The notes below the pieces were generated by a model that made no database searches, was not told where the DNA came from, and was given only the letters and a program-made list of their open reading frames with translations. A stretch of 64,000 nucleotides of DNA from an uncultured Lachnospiraceae bacterium (GTDB lineage Bacteria; Bacillota; Clostridia; Lachnospirales; Lachnospiraceae). Below are positions 34,111 through 42,937 of this stretch, one piece after another (the first letter of the stretch is position 1; each line of letters opens with the position of its first letter). The position numbers and the translations under genes are program-made. The stretch lies in NCBI GenBank assembly GCA_902765725.1, contig CACXAT010000017.1, positions 1 through 64,000 of the forward strand, given 5' to 3'.

Positions 34111-35076
34111 ATGCCGGCATTAAGTGTTCTTATTGTTATTCTTATCGTGATCGCAGTGTGGGTCATCGCGTCCTGCATACGCATCGTACCGCAGGCAACC
34201 GCCATGATCGTGGAGCGCTTCGGCGCATACCAGGCAACCTGGGACGTGGGCATTCATTTCAAGGCGCCCTTCATCGACCGCGTGGCCAAGAAGGTCACCC
34301 TGAAGGAACAGGTCGTGGACTTCCCGCCCCAGCCGGTTATCACCAAGGATAATGTCACCATGCAGATCGACACGGTCGTGTTCTTCCAGATCACAGACCC
34401 CAAGCTTTATACCTACGGCGTCGAGAATCCGATCATGGCCATCGGCAACCTGACGGCGACCACCCTGAGAAATATCATCGGTGACATGGAGCTGGATGAG
34501 ACCCTCACATCCCGTGAGACCATCAACACAAGCATGCGCGCCACCCTGGATCAGGCAACTGATCCCTGGGGCATCAAGGTAGGACGCGTCGAGCTGAAGA
34601 ACATCATCCTTCCGGACGACATCAAGAATTCCATGGAGCGCCAGATGAAGGCAGAGCGTGAGAGACGTGCCGTGATCCTGGCCGCGGAAGGTGAGAAGAA
34701 GTCCGCGATCCTCCGTGCAGAGGGCAAGAAGGAATCCGCAGTCCTCGAGGCAGAGGCCGAGAAGGAAGCAGCGATCCTGCGCGCAGACGCACAGAAGGAG
34801 AGGATGGTCCGTGAGGCACAGGGCCGCGCGGAGGCGATCCGCACCACCCAGCAGGCAACCGCAGACGGAATCCGCATGGTGAAGGAAGCGGGAGCAGACC
34901 AGGCAGTCCTGGCTCTCAAGACCCTCGAGGTATGGCCCTCTGTCGCAAATGGAAGAGCCACCAAGATCATCATCCCCAGCGAGATCCAGAACATGGCGGC
35001 ACTGGTAGAGTCCGTCAAGGAGATCGCCTCTGACAAGGATATCCCTGCGGCAGACGCGGAAGACACACAGGAATAA
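34111..35076 (+). CDS. SPFH/band 7 protein (QmcA/stomatin-like)
   Basis: The 321 residues start with one TM anchor (LIVILIVIAVWVIASCI), then the band 7 domain (RIVPQATAMIVERFGAYQAT to about residue 190). A heptad-like coiled coil follows with repeating EGEKKSAIL, EGKKESAVL, AEKEAAIL units, then a short acidic tail. Such proteins oligomerise on the membrane into lipid-raft-like scaffolds and affect protease or cell-wall enzyme placement. Partner of the NfeD protein encoded upstream. Confidence 0.92.
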   Translation: MPALSVLIVILIVIAVWVIASCIRIVPQATAMIVERFGAYQATWDVGIHFKAPFIDRVAKKVTLKEQVVDFPPQPVITKDNVTMQIDTVVFFQITDPKLYTYGVENPIMAIGNLTATTLRNIIGDMELDETLTSRETINTSMRATLDQATDPWGIKVGRVELKNIILPDDIKNSMERQMKAERERRAVILAAEGEKKSAILRAEGKKESAVLEAEAEKEAAILRADAQKERMVREAQGRAEAIRTTQQATADGIRMVKEAGADQAVLALKTLEVWPSVANGRATKIIIPSEIQNMAALVESVKEIASDKDIPAADAEDTQE

Positions 35077-35121
35077 GGCAGTATCACAGCAACAACGGTT
35101 TTATAGAAAGACAGGTTTCAG

Positions 35122-36105
35122 ATGAATTTAAAAGGACGCAACTTTCTGACACTGAAGGACTTCACACCGGAAGAGATCACATACATGCTGGATCGCTCCG
35201 CAGAGCTCAAAGAGATGAAGAAGGCCGGGAAGGCACACCGCTTCCACGAAGGCAAGAACATAGCTCTGATCTTTGAGAAGACCAGTACCAGAACCCGCTG
35301 CTCTTTCGAAGTGGCAGCCTATGACCTGGGCATGCACGTCACATACCTTGATCCCAGCGGATCCCAGATCGGCAAGAAGGAGAGCATCGCAGACACCGCC
35401 CGCGTACTCGGCCGCATTTACGACGGAATCGAATACCGCGGCTACGGTCAGGAGATCGTGGAAGCCCTCGGAAAGTATGCAGGCGTTCCGGTCTGGAACG
35501 GTCTGACCAATGAATACCATCCCACCCAGATGCTGGCAGACATGCTGACGATCCGTGAGCATTTCGGCGAGCTGAAGGGAAGGAAGCTCACCTACATGGG
35601 AGATGCCCGCTACAACATGGGCAATTCACTGATGGTCGCCAGCGCGAAGCTGGGACTGCATTTCACCGCATGCACCAGCAGGATTTATTTCCCGGACAAG
35701 GCACTCGTGAAGGAGTGCGAGGCATGGGCGAAGGAGTCCGGCGGAAGCATCACCCTCACAGAGGACGTTGAAGCCGGGACCAGGGGCGCAGACGTGATCT
35801 ACACCGACGTCTGGGTATCCATGGGCGAGCCGGACAACGTCTGGGCAGAGCGTATCCGCGCACTGCTTCCCTACCAGGTCAACAGCCAGGTCATGGCCAA
35901 TGCAGGAGAAAACGCAGTATTCATGCACTGCCTGCCCTCCTTCCATGATCTGAATACAACCATCGGCAAGCAGATCCACGACAAATACGGCCTGGACGCC
36001 ATGGAAGTAACCGACGAAGTATTTGAATCAAAGCAGTCGATCGTATTCGACGAGGCGGAGAACCGCATGCATACGATCAAGGCTGTCATGGACGTAACCT
36101 TATGA
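35122..36105 (+). CDS. argF: Ornithine carbamoyltransferase
   Basis: Transfers the carbamoyl group between carbamoyl phosphate and ornithine to make citrulline, or runs in reverse in arginine breakdown. The 327-residue protein has [16 protein letters not shown] (carbamoyl phosphate site), [12 protein letters not shown], and HCLPSFHD near the C-terminus. The last is close to the HCLPAFHD of catabolic ArcB, so the name could also be arcB. No other arginine gene is adjacent to decide. ATG overlap with the next gene (ATGA at 36102-36105). Confidence 0.92.
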   Translation: MNLKGRNFLTLKDFTPEEITYMLDRSAELKEMKKAGKAHRFHEGKNIALIFEKTSTRTRCSFEVAAYDLGMHVTYLDPSGSQIGKKESIADTARVLGRIYDGIEYRGYGQEIVEALGKYAGVPVWNGLTNEYHPTQMLADMLTIREHFGELKGRKLTYMGDARYNMGNSLMVASAKLGLHFTACTSRIYFPDKALVKECEAWAKESGGSITLTEDVEAGTRGADVIYTDVWVSMGEPDNVWAERIRALLPYQVNSQVMANAGENAVFMHCLPSFHDLNTTIGKQIHDKYGLDAMEVTDEVFESKQSIVFDEAENRMHTIKAVMDVTL

Positions 36106-36395
36106 TCAGACGTGAAGCACCTTCAGAGGAAGAGCGCAGGCGGATACGCCGGCTCAAAGCGCTGGATTATTCCTGCATGGCGACAGCGGCAGTGATCGTG
36201 ATCATGACAGTGCTGGCGCTGATCTACGGCAGAGGAGGCATCCTGATGCTGCATGCAGTCATGCTGCTGGGAACGCTGCTCAATGCAGGGCTCACAGTGC
36301 GCGCTGCCCTGGCGCACATCCGTATTGCCGCCTACGGTGCGGCCGTGCTCGCCCTCATATGCGTAGGTGTATCCGCGTATCGGGTACTTTTCTGA
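36102..36395 (+). CDS. Small membrane protein of unknown function
   Basis: 97 residues: a charged N-terminus ([20 protein letters not shown]), then three hydrophobic helices with [37 protein letters not shown] and [18 protein letters not shown]. It starts inside the last codons of the carbamoyltransferase gene and ends with TGATG shared with birA, so all three are translated together. I do not recognise the family. It could be a membrane helper of unknown kind. Confidence 0.75.
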   Translation: MIRREAPSEEERRRIRRLKALDYSCMATAAVIVIMTVLALIYGRGGILMLHAVMLLGTLLNAGLTVRAALAHIRIAAYGAAVLALICVGVSAYRVLF

Positions 36396-37375
36396 TGAAA
36401 AATGAGATTCTTCGCGCGCTGCGCGAGACGGACGGATATGTATCCGGACAGGAACTGTGCAATAAGATAGGTGTTTCCAGAACGGCGGTCTGGAAGAATA
36501 TCCGCTCTCTCCAGGAGGACGGGTACGAGATCGAAGCCGTGACCAACCGGGGATACCGGCTGGCCGGGGTGCCCGACACCATCGCGGAGGAGGAGGTGGC
36601 AAGCCGCCTCACCACAGAGCGGATGGGACGGCAGATCCGGTATTTCAGCCGGATCGACTCCACGAACCAGTATGCCAAGAGGATCGCAGAGGAAGGCGCC
36701 GCGGACGGGACCCTGGTCATCGCGGACGAGCAGACCGCGGGCAAGGGCAGGAGCGGCAGGACCTGGGTGACACCGCCCGGAGAGGCGATCGCATTCACCC
36801 TGCTTCTTCGGCCGAAGCTGTCGCCGGGCCGCATCTCCATGGTCACCCTGGTCATGGGACTTGCGGTGGTGAATGCGGTAAATAAGCTCTACGACCTGCA
36901 TGCAGGGATCAAATGGCCCAATGACGTAGTGATAAACGGCAGAAAGCTCTGCGGGATCCTCACGGAGATGAGCGCGGAGGTAGAGCACGTACACTACATC
37001 GTGATCGGAGTAGGGATCAACGCGAACCTGACTTCATTTCCCGAGGAGCTGAGCCAGATCGCGACCAGCCTGAAGCTGGAGCTTGGCCGCGACGTCAGCC
37101 GCGCCGGCCTGATCGCCGCAGTCATGGAAGAGTTTGAGAGGCTCTACGCAGAGTTTGAGAGGCAGGGCGACCTTGGCTCGGTCATGCAGGAATACAATGA
37201 CCTGTGCCTGAACGCCGGCAATAAAGTCCGCGTGCTGGATCCAAACGGAGAATACACGGGCGTCTCCCACGGGATCAACGCCATGGGAGAACTGCTGGTG
37301 GAGACGGAAGACGGCAATATCCGGGAAGTCTACGCCGGCGAAGTATCCGTGCGGGGCATCTACGGATACGTCTGA
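36395..37375 (+). CDS. birA: Bifunctional biotin operon repressor / biotin-protein ligase
   Basis: The 326-residue protein has an N-terminal winged helix (ILRALRETDGYVSGQELCNKI to about residue 65) and a ligase core: DSTNQYAKRIAEEG, ADEQTAGKGRSGRTWVTPPG and MVTLVMGLAVVNAV, then GIKWPNDVVINGRKLCGIL. A small SH3-like C-terminal domain ends in RGIYGYV. It attaches biotin to carboxylases and can repress biotin genes. ATG 36395 shares bases with the previous stop. Its last 31 bp are repeated just after the stop codon (37381-37409). Confidence 0.93.
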   Translation: MKNEILRALRETDGYVSGQELCNKIGVSRTAVWKNIRSLQEDGYEIEAVTNRGYRLAGVPDTIAEEEVASRLTTERMGRQIRYFSRIDSTNQYAKRIAEEGAADGTLVIADEQTAGKGRSGRTWVTPPGEAIAFTLLLRPKLSPGRISMVTLVMGLAVVNAVNKLYDLHAGIKWPNDVVINGRKLCGILTEMSAEVEHVHYIVIGVGINANLTSFPEELSQIATSLKLELGRDVSRAGLIAAVMEEFERLYAEFERQGDLGSVMQEYNDLCLNAGNKVRVLDPNGEYTGVSHGINAMGELLVETEDGNIREVYAGEVSVRGIYGYV

Positions 37376-37409
37376 GAAGAATCCGCGCGGCATCTACGGA
37401 CAGGTCTGA
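37345..37409 (+). repeat. Direct duplication of the birA 3' end
   Basis: ATCCGTGCGG...TCTGA (37345-37375, coding, with stop) is repeated with few changes at 37381-37409, again ending in TCTGA. The second copy is non-coding. Confidence 0.75.
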
Positions 37410-37444
37410 TCAAAAGGAAGCTTACTTACAGCAGGGAAAGATAG

Positions 37445-37807
37445 ATGGAGACAAATAAACCAGGCGAGGTCGTCCTGTGCGCGGCCAGCGAATACGAGCA
37501 GAAATATTATTTTAACCAGAGCTTCAGCCACATCCCGGAGGATGTGAAGGACCAGCTGCATATCATCTGCGTCCTGTTCACAGAGGACATCGGCGGGATC
37601 ATCCTGTTTGCCTTCGACGAAGAGGGCAATCTGCAGATCCGGACCGAGGCGAAGGAATCCGACTTCAACTATGACGAGATTGGAGCCGCGCTGGAGGTCA
37701 AGGAGATCCAGAGACAGAGAAGAGACATGCTGCACGGCCTGGAACTGTATTACAGGGCAGTGTTCCTGCACCAGGATCTGGATCTGGAGGCCTGGCAGCT
37801 GGAGTGA
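37445..37807 (+). CDS. Conserved hypothetical protein (DUF6145-like)
   Basis: 120 acidic residues, no TM segment and no signal peptide. VVLCAASEYEQKYYFNQSF and LHIICVLFTEDIGGIILFAF, then LQIRTEAKESDFNYDEIGAA, suggest a small alpha/beta cytoplasmic domain. I recall it as a Lachnospiraceae-type family seen next to dus genes, but cannot confirm without a search. ATG 37445 has GGGAAAGATAG upstream. It lies between birA and dus on the same strand. The 3' end runs into a 12-bp tandem array. Function unknown. Confidence 0.65.
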   Translation: METNKPGEVVLCAASEYEQKYYFNQSFSHIPEDVKDQLHIICVLFTEDIGGIILFAFDEEGNLQIRTEAKESDFNYDEIGAALEVKEIQRQRRDMLHGLELYYRAVFLHQDLDLEAWQLE

Positions 37808-37849
37808 CAGCCGGAAAACAGCCGGGATGACAGCTGGAATGACAGCTGG
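37796..37849 (+). repeat. Imperfect 12-bp tandem array over a gene end
   Basis: Units of the form CAGCYGGRRTGA: 37796-37807, 37808-37818 (11 bp), 37819-37830, 37831-37842, and a partial fifth. The first unit holds the last codons and stop of the preceding gene. Confidence 0.7.
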
Positions 37850-37885
37850 CGAAGATGCAGCGGAACGTGAAGGAATAGAGTCTGA

Positions 37886-38896
37886 ATGAAGATAGGAACG
37901 GTTGAACTGCCGAACAATCTCATACTGGCACCCATGGCAGGCGTAAGCGACCTGCCATTTCGTCTGCTCTGCAGAGAATGCGGGGCAGGGATGGCGGTCA
38001 TGGAGATGGTCTCGGCAAAAGCGATTCTGTATAACAACAAGAACACTGAAGAACTCATGCGGACGGTGCCGGAGGAAAGACCGGTCAGTCTGCAGCTGTT
38101 CGGGTCAGACCCGGAGATCGTAGCCGAGATCGCTCAGAGGATTGAAGAAAGACCCTTCGACATACTGGACTTCAACATGGGCTGCCCGGTTCCGAAGGTC
38201 GTGAAAAATGGAGAGGGCAGCGCTCTGATGCGCAACCCGGAGCTGGCCGCACGGATCGTCCGGGAGACCGTCCGCAGGATCCACAAGCCCATGACAGTAA
38301 AGATCCGCAAGGGCTTCAATGACGCGGAAGTCAACGCGGTGGAGGTGGCAAAGCGCCTGGAGGATGCAGGAGCCGCCGCAATCACAGTCCACGGAAGGAC
38401 CAGAGAACAGTACTACGCCGGACAGGCAGACTGGGACATCATCCGGCAGGTGAAGGAAGCGGTAAGCATACCGGTGATCGGAAACGGAGACGTGACAGGA
38501 CCTGAGAGCGCCAGGGCCCTGCAGACCCAGACCGGGTGCGATGCGATCATGATCGGCCGCGCAGCCAGGGGCAATCCCTGGATCTTCCGGAGGATACTGG
38601 AGGACAGAGCCCGGGAGGAAGCATCCGGCAGAGCCCCGGAGCCAGGCAGCGCCACGGAGCAGGGCAGAGCTGCGGAAACTGGAAAGCCGGACGTCAGTGA
38701 GCTTCGTGAGATGGTCCTTCGCCATGCTCAGATGGTGGTGGACCAGGACGGTGAAGGACTGGCGATGAGAAAGATGCGCAAGCACGTCGCCTGGTACACC
38801 GTCGGATACCGCCATGCCTCGAAGCTGAGGGCCATGTCCAACAGTATATCGACCATGGACGACCTGAGAAATCTGTTGACTTTACTGGAACCATAA
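37886..38896 (+). CDS. dusB: tRNA-dihydrouridine synthase (DusB type)
   Basis: FMN enzyme that reduces uridines in tRNA D-loops. The 336 residues hold LAPMAGVSDLPFRLLCRECG, DFNMGCPVPKVVKNGEGSAL with the catalytic Cys, VKIRKGF, ITVHGRTREQYYAG, NGDVTGPESA and MIGRAARGNPWIFR. Between the barrel and the C-terminal helical domain lies a Pro/Gly/Glu-rich insert (about residues 242-268) not typical of the family. The promoter for greA lies inside its last codons. Confidence 0.92.
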   Translation: MKIGTVELPNNLILAPMAGVSDLPFRLLCRECGAGMAVMEMVSAKAILYNNKNTEELMRTVPEERPVSLQLFGSDPEIVAEIAQRIEERPFDILDFNMGCPVPKVVKNGEGSALMRNPELAARIVRETVRRIHKPMTVKIRKGFNDAEVNAVEVAKRLEDAGAAAITVHGRTREQYYAGQADWDIIRQVKEAVSIPVIGNGDVTGPESARALQTQTGCDAIMIGRAARGNPWIFRRILEDRAREEASGRAPEPGSATEQGRAAETGKPDVSELREMVLRHAQMVVDQDGEGLAMRKMRKHVAWYTVGYRHASKLRAMSNSISTMDDLRNLLTLLEP

Positions 38897-38904
38897 CCTA
38901 TAAT
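38876..38904 (+). promoter_or_regulatory. greA promoter
   Basis: TTGACT (38876-38881), 17 bp, TATAAT (38899-38904), overlapping the dus stop codon. A perfect 7-bp hairpin TATCAGT/ACTGATA (38909-38928) lies right at the expected start of the transcript. Confidence 0.8.
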
Positions 38905-38963
38905 TTTCTATCAGTGTTGAAACTGATAAAACCTCGCAGTTATGCGGGAAAGAAGGGATTACA

Positions 38964-39443
38964 ATGGCAGATAGCAAAAGACTACTGACCCAGGCAGGAT
39001 ACGACAAGCTTCAGGAAGAACTGGACGATCTGAAGATCAACAGCAGAAAAGAGATCGCAGAGAAGATCAAAGAAGCAAGAGCACAGGGTGACCTGAGCGA
39101 GAACGCAGAATATGACGCAGCTCTGGACGAGCAGAGAGACATCGAAGCCCGTATCGAAGAGATCGAGGATATACTGAAGAATGCTGAGGTTATGGAAGAC
39201 CATCCGGATGACGGTTCTGTCAGCATCGGAAGTCAAGTGACCATCAAAGAGGTGGGAACAGATGACGAGTGGGATATCACCATCGTCGGATCCTCCGAGG
39301 CAAACAGCCTGAAAGGAAAGATCTCCAACGAATCACCGGTCGGAGCCGCAGTGATGCGCCATAAGGCAGGAGAGACCGTCACAGTCGAATCTCTGGAAGG
39401 ACCGATTCAGTACGAGATCGTTAAAGTCGAGCATACAGCATAA
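38964..39443 (+). CDS. greA: Transcription elongation factor GreA
   Basis: Stimulates RNA cleavage in backtracked RNA polymerase. 159 residues, the family's usual length: N-terminal antiparallel coiled coil (LTQAGYDKLQEELDDLK ... DLSENAEYDAALDEQRDIEA, with the tip D/E pair) and a C-terminal FKBP-like globular part (SIGSQVTIKEV, SNESPVGAAVMRHKAGETV). ATG 38964 has AGAAGGGAT upstream. It is followed by lysS with a hairpin between. Confidence 0.97.
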   Translation: MADSKRLLTQAGYDKLQEELDDLKINSRKEIAEKIKEARAQGDLSENAEYDAALDEQRDIEARIEEIEDILKNAEVMEDHPDDGSVSIGSQVTIKEVGTDDEWDITIVGSSEANSLKGKISNESPVGAAVMRHKAGETVTVESLEGPIQYEIVKVEHTA

Positions 39444-39459
39444 GAGAGGACTTGATCAG

Positions 39460-39505
39460 ATGACGGGGAAGGCACAGTCAGATACTGGGGCGCCCCGTCA
39501 TTTGT
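39460..39505 (+). terminator. Weak terminator or processing hairpin between greA and lysS
   Basis: ATGACGGGG (39460-39468) pairs with CCCCGTCAT (39493-39501); only TTGTCT follows, so termination would be partial. Confidence 0.5.
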
Positions 39506-39528
39506 CTAAATGAAAGAAAGGATATCCT

Positions 39529-41040
39529 ATGGCAGATCAGAATCAGCAGAACAAGAATCAGCAGAAGAACGCACAGCAGGATGTGAACCAGCTGATGAAG
39601 GTTCGCCGTGAGAAGCTGGCAAACCTTCAGGCAGAGGGCAAGGATCCGTTTGTTGTCACGACCTATGACCAGACGCATCACACAGCACAGATCAGGGAGA
39701 ACTTTGAAGAGCTGGAAGGCAAAGACGTATCCATCGCCGGCCGCATGATGTTCAAGCGCAAGATGGGTAAGGCGTCCTTCGGAAACATCCAGGACAGAGA
39801 CGGCGCGATTCAGATCTACGCCACCAGAGATGACCTTGGCGAGGAGTCCTACGAGGCATTCAAGAAGCTGGACATCGGCGACATCATCGGCGTGAAGGGC
39901 TTCGTCTTCCGGACCAAGACCGGAGAGATCAGCGTTCACTGCAAGGAGATCACGCTCCTGTCCAAGTCCCTGAGTCCGCTTCCGGAGAAGTTCCACGGAC
40001 TGCAGGATACAGATATGCGCTATCGCCAGCGCTACGTTGACCTGATTATGAATGAAGAGTCCAGACGGACCTTCTACAAGAGATCCCAGATCATTCGCGA
40101 GATCCGCAACTTCCTGGCAGGCCGCGACTTCATCGAGGTCGAGACCCCCATGCTGGTTGCCAATGCAGGCGGCGCTGCGGCCAGACCCTTCGAGACGCAT
40201 TTCAACGCACTGGACGAAGACGTCAAGCTCAGGATCTCCCTGGAGCTCTACCTGAAGCGCCTGATCATCGGCGGCATGGAGAGAGTCTACGAGATCGGCC
40301 GTGTCTTCAGAAATGAAGGCGTCGACACGAAGCACAATCCGGAGTTCACCCTGATGGAGCTCTATCAGGCATACACCGATTACAACGGCATGATGGAACT
40401 GACTGAGTCCATGTTCCGCTATCTAGCCGAGAAGGTCTGCGGAACAACTCTGATCCGCTACGCAGACAAGGAACTGGATCTGGGCAAGCCCTTCCGCAAG
40501 CTGACCATGGTCGATGCGATCAAGGAGAACACCGGCATTGACTTCGACCAGGTGGCCACCACAGAAGAAGCCAAGAAGCTCGCAGACGAGAAGGGCATCG
40601 AATACGAAGACCGTCATGAGAAGGGCGACATCGTCAACCTGTTCTTCGACGAATTCTGCGAAGATAAGATGATCCAGCCGACCTTCATCATGGATCATCC
40701 GATCGAGATCTCCCCGCTGACCAAGAAGAAGCCGGACGATCCGTCCAAGGTCGAGCGCTTCGAGCTCTACATCAACGGCTGGGAGATGTGCAACGCCTAT
40801 TCCGAGCTCAATGACCCGATCGATCAGAGAGCACGTTTCGCAGCGCAGGACGCACTGTCTGCAGCAGGCGATGAAGAAGCACAGCACACCGATGAAGACT
40901 TCCTGCACGCCATGGAGATCGGCATGCCCCCGACAGGCGGCATCGGATACGGCATCGACCGTCTGGTCATGCTGCTCACCGACAGCGCAGCCATCAGAGA
41001 CGTCCTGCTGTTCCCGACAATGAAAAGCATCAAGGAATAA
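39529..41040 (+). CDS. lysS: Lysine-tRNA ligase, class II
   Basis: Charges tRNA-Lys. The 503 residues give the full class II enzyme: a short Gln/Asn-rich N-terminal stretch, an OB-fold anticodon domain ([20 protein letters not shown]), then motif 1 ([10 protein letters not shown]), motif 2 ([21 protein letters not shown]) and motif 3 ([14 protein letters not shown]). ATG 39529 has AAAGGATATCCT upstream. It is the last core-type gene before the change to AT-richer DNA. Confidence 0.97.
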   Translation: MADQNQQNKNQQKNAQQDVNQLMKVRREKLANLQAEGKDPFVVTTYDQTHHTAQIRENFEELEGKDVSIAGRMMFKRKMGKASFGNIQDRDGAIQIYATRDDLGEESYEAFKKLDIGDIIGVKGFVFRTKTGEISVHCKEITLLSKSLSPLPEKFHGLQDTDMRYRQRYVDLIMNEESRRTFYKRSQIIREIRNFLAGRDFIEVETPMLVANAGGAAARPFETHFNALDEDVKLRISLELYLKRLIIGGMERVYEIGRVFRNEGVDTKHNPEFTLMELYQAYTDYNGMMELTESMFRYLAEKVCGTTLIRYADKELDLGKPFRKLTMVDAIKENTGIDFDQVATTEEAKKLADEKGIEYEDRHEKGDIVNLFFDEFCEDKMIQPTFIMDHPIEISPLTKKKPDDPSKVERFELYINGWEMCNAYSELNDPIDQRARFAAQDALSAAGDEEAQHTDEDFLHAMEIGMPPTGGIGYGIDRLVMLLTDSAAIRDVLLFPTMKSIKE

Positions 41041-41080
41041 ATCCAGTGTTTATGCGGGATTCCGGGCTTGGAAAAAAGAT

Positions 41081-41102
41081 TTGACAACAAATTGACAACA
41101 AA
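41081..41102. repeat. Tandem 11-bp repeat at the core/island boundary
   Basis: TTGACAACAAA occurs twice head to tail (41081-41091, 41092-41102), 40 bp after the lysS stop, where base composition begins to change. It could be arm-type binding sites of an integrase at one end of the island; this is inference. The 259 bp between lysS and the next gene hold only this and one hairpin. Confidence 0.55.
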
Positions 41103-41185
41103 TCCGTAAGTAACCACGCTGTAAAATGGGCTGTGGTGAACAGTTGGAGATTAAACCACCAAAGAAGCACCTATGTGCAACGTAG

Positions 41186-41225
41186 AGGCATCTTTCAGGA
41201 AATATATCCTGGAAGGTGCCTTTTT
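41186..41225 (+). terminator. Terminator hairpin before the island genes
   Basis: AGGCATCTTTCAGGA (41186-41200) pairs, with a few mismatches, with TCCTGGAAGGTGCCT (41207-41221); TTTTT follows. Confidence 0.75.
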
Positions 41226-41299
41226 GTATGCAAAGGAAAACGGAAGTCAATGTCTGATCTGTATTGAAACTGCTGTCAAAGATTTGAAAGGAGAAACGC

Positions 41300-41602
41300 A
41301 TGGAAAACGGGAAAGAGTACAGCTGTCAGCCAATTGCCTCAGAAAGAGAATATTACGATCTGGAACGCCGTTCGGAGATCCGGGAAGGAGCCAGAAAGCT
41401 TCGGAAACAATTTCTCCGGTATAAGGAGGCAGAGATTATCTACAGTATGTCCCATAAGAAGCTTCTGGAACTCGCGGGAAAAGCCGGAGCAATCCTCCGG
41501 ATCGACGGAACGGTATTGATCGACCGGGAGGTATTCAACAGGTACCTGGAGCAGTTCCGGGAACAAAGCACGATCTTGAGCGGAAAGAGGTATGTCAGAT
41601 GA
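41300..41602 (+). CDS. Small DUF6462-like / excisionase-like protein, first copy
   Basis: 100 basic residues. The second half (FLRYKEAEIIYSMSHKKLLE, AGKAGAILRIDGTVLIDREV) has the winged-helix excisionase-type pattern: RYKE opening, helix pair, then a beta wing with 'AGAILRIDGTVLID'. DUF6462 proteins of this kind are common in Lachnospiraceae mobile elements. ATG 41300 has AAAGGAGAAACGC upstream. The next gene starts within its stop (ATGA) and is a diverged paralogue. A DNA-binding role in element control is likely but unproven. Confidence 0.65.
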   Translation: MENGKEYSCQPIASEREYYDLERRSEIREGARKLRKQFLRYKEAEIIYSMSHKKLLELAGKAGAILRIDGTVLIDREVFNRYLEQFREQSTILSGKRYVR

Positions 41603-41877
41603 GTGGAGATATTTGGAAGTTCTCAGACCAGATTGACGACGTAGATGTTGAAATGCTCAGGCGTGACTTCATCACGCTCCGGGAGGGAATGGAGTATTAT
41701 CATCTGAACGAGAAACCGATGGTCCGTTTGGCGAGAGAAGCCGGGGCCGTGTACAAGATCGGAAAGATGGTGCGGGTCCGCAGAACGATCTTTGAGGCGT
41801 ATCTGAGGCGGATCATGATGATAGAAACGAAAGAGACAGGTAAAAAAGACGAAGAATTGGACGGAAGGAGGAAATGA
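41599..41877 (+). CDS. Small DUF6462-like / excisionase-like protein, second copy
   Basis: 92 residues. It carries the same motif series as the gene before it: FITLREGMEYYHLNEKPMVR, AREAGAVYKIGKMVRVRRT, ending in FEAYLRRI. The two share the 'EAG/KAGA' helix-wing junction, so they arose by duplication. Translation is coupled to the first copy by ATGA overlap, and the ParA-like gene begins 3 bp after its stop. Likely a small DNA-binding protein of the mobile element. Confidence 0.65.
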   Translation: MSGDIWKFSDQIDDVDVEMLRRDFITLREGMEYYHLNEKPMVRLAREAGAVYKIGKMVRVRRTIFEAYLRRIMMIETKETGKKDEELDGRRK

Positions 41878-41880
41878 TCT

Positions 41881-42558
41881 ATGTGCAAGGTTTACGCAAT
41901 CTGTAACCAGAAAGGAGGCTGTTCCAAGTCCTCGGTAACGTTGAACCTCGGGGTAGGACTGGCAATGGAAGGCAGGAGAGTTGCCCTGATCGATGCGGAT
42001 CCTCAGGGAAGCCTGACCATCAGCCTAGGCTATCCGGATCCGGATGAGCTGCCGGTCACGCTGGCCACCATCATGACCAACATCATCGAAGAAAATGACA
42101 TGCCGGATAACTACGGGATGCTCCACCACCAGGAAGGGATCGAATTGATTCCGGCGAACATGGAGCTCTCCGGTAAACAGGGCAGTCAACATATCGGGAA
42201 TTGCTCATTCCAGAATGTGAACAAGAAGATTATTGAAATTGGGATCGATATCGAAAAAACCAAGCAGAGTCAAGGATTGGGGACAGGCGTATTGCTATTG
42301 TTGGTTGAGTATTTGAAGAACAATGCGCCTGATCAGGGACATCAGATAAAAACAAAGTCGAATAATATTCCGTGTCAGAGAATGATTGAAAAAGCAGGCG
42401 GAACAAGGATTGGCGTGGAAGCGACTGAATTTGACAGGATCATGGACGGCATGATACCAACCCTGAAAAAATACGGCATGACGGAACAAATTGATGAAAC
42501 AAAAAAGGTTCTTGATCGTAACAATGGCATCTGCACATATATTTATGAGTTTGTTTGA
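41881..42558 (+). pseudogene. ParA N-terminal third joined in frame to a GNAT fragment
   Basis: The 225-codon frame is a chimera. Residues 1-98 are ParA/Soj: NQKGGCSKSSVTLNLGVGLA (a Walker A with Ser in place of the usual Gly before Lys), LIDADPQGSLT, and the ILATIM-type helix up to PANMELSG. The rest of ParA, including its switch II and C-terminal helices, is missing. From about residue 115 it reads as part of a GNAT acetyltransferase: KKIIEIGIDIEK, the acetyl-CoA loop QSQGLGTGV, SNNIPCQRMIEKAGG. The tail after residue 178 is unplaced. Base composition changes at about 42,175. The frame is open and has a good ribosome binding site (GGAGGAAATGATCT), so a product may be made, but neither half is complete. 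Confidence 0.75.
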
Positions 42559-42937
42559 GGATCACATGATGATGTGAGATCACAAACGATGGGGTAAGTA
42601 TTATTCTCTCGAGAGTAATGTGTGCGATAAAGGTAATATAGTCAATAAGATAGCTGTAGTCGTAGAATCCCGGCTGCAGCTATAGCTATATTAATAGATT
42701 ACAAACAAATGTTTCAGGTAATAAAACCTCATAGATCTAGCGGCAGAGGTAGGCTGTAGCACTATAGCAGGACCATATAACATACTTCTGCGGTTTCGTG
42801 CGATTGCATGAATAAATCCTGTGATTAAGGAGCGTTCCATGGTATAATACATCTGTTATTGTTTTCGGATTTCAATTCTATATAACCAACTCCATTAAAC
42901 AGAAGTCATATTTCAAATGGATTCCAAAGAGGTGATT
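42559..42937. other. Non-coding AT-rich spacer before the type I RM locus
   Basis: 379 bp without a supported gene. It contains a near-palindrome TATTCTCTCGAGAGTAAT (42602-42619), a hairpin ATAGCTGTAG/CTGCAGCTAT (about 42,650-42,687), and an extended -10 TGGTATAAT (42840-42848) 90 bp before the XRE gene with no good -35. The palindrome could be a binding site for the XRE protein; nothing else is seen. Confidence 0.5.
42840..42848 (+). promoter_or_regulatory. Extended -10 for the XRE/hsd genes
   Basis: TGG-TATAAT, 90 bp upstream of ATG 42938. No -35 consensus at 17 bp (TGTGAT). Confidence 0.5.

Noticed and set aside
35122..36105. YgeW-type carbamoyltransferase linked to the molybdenum genes
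   Set aside because: The STRTR and HCLPSFHD motifs are those of true ornithine carbamoyltransferase.
41300..41877. Toxin-antitoxin pair for the two overlapping small genes
   Set aside because: Both proteins share the same helix-wing pattern, so they are paralogues and not a toxin with an antitoxin.
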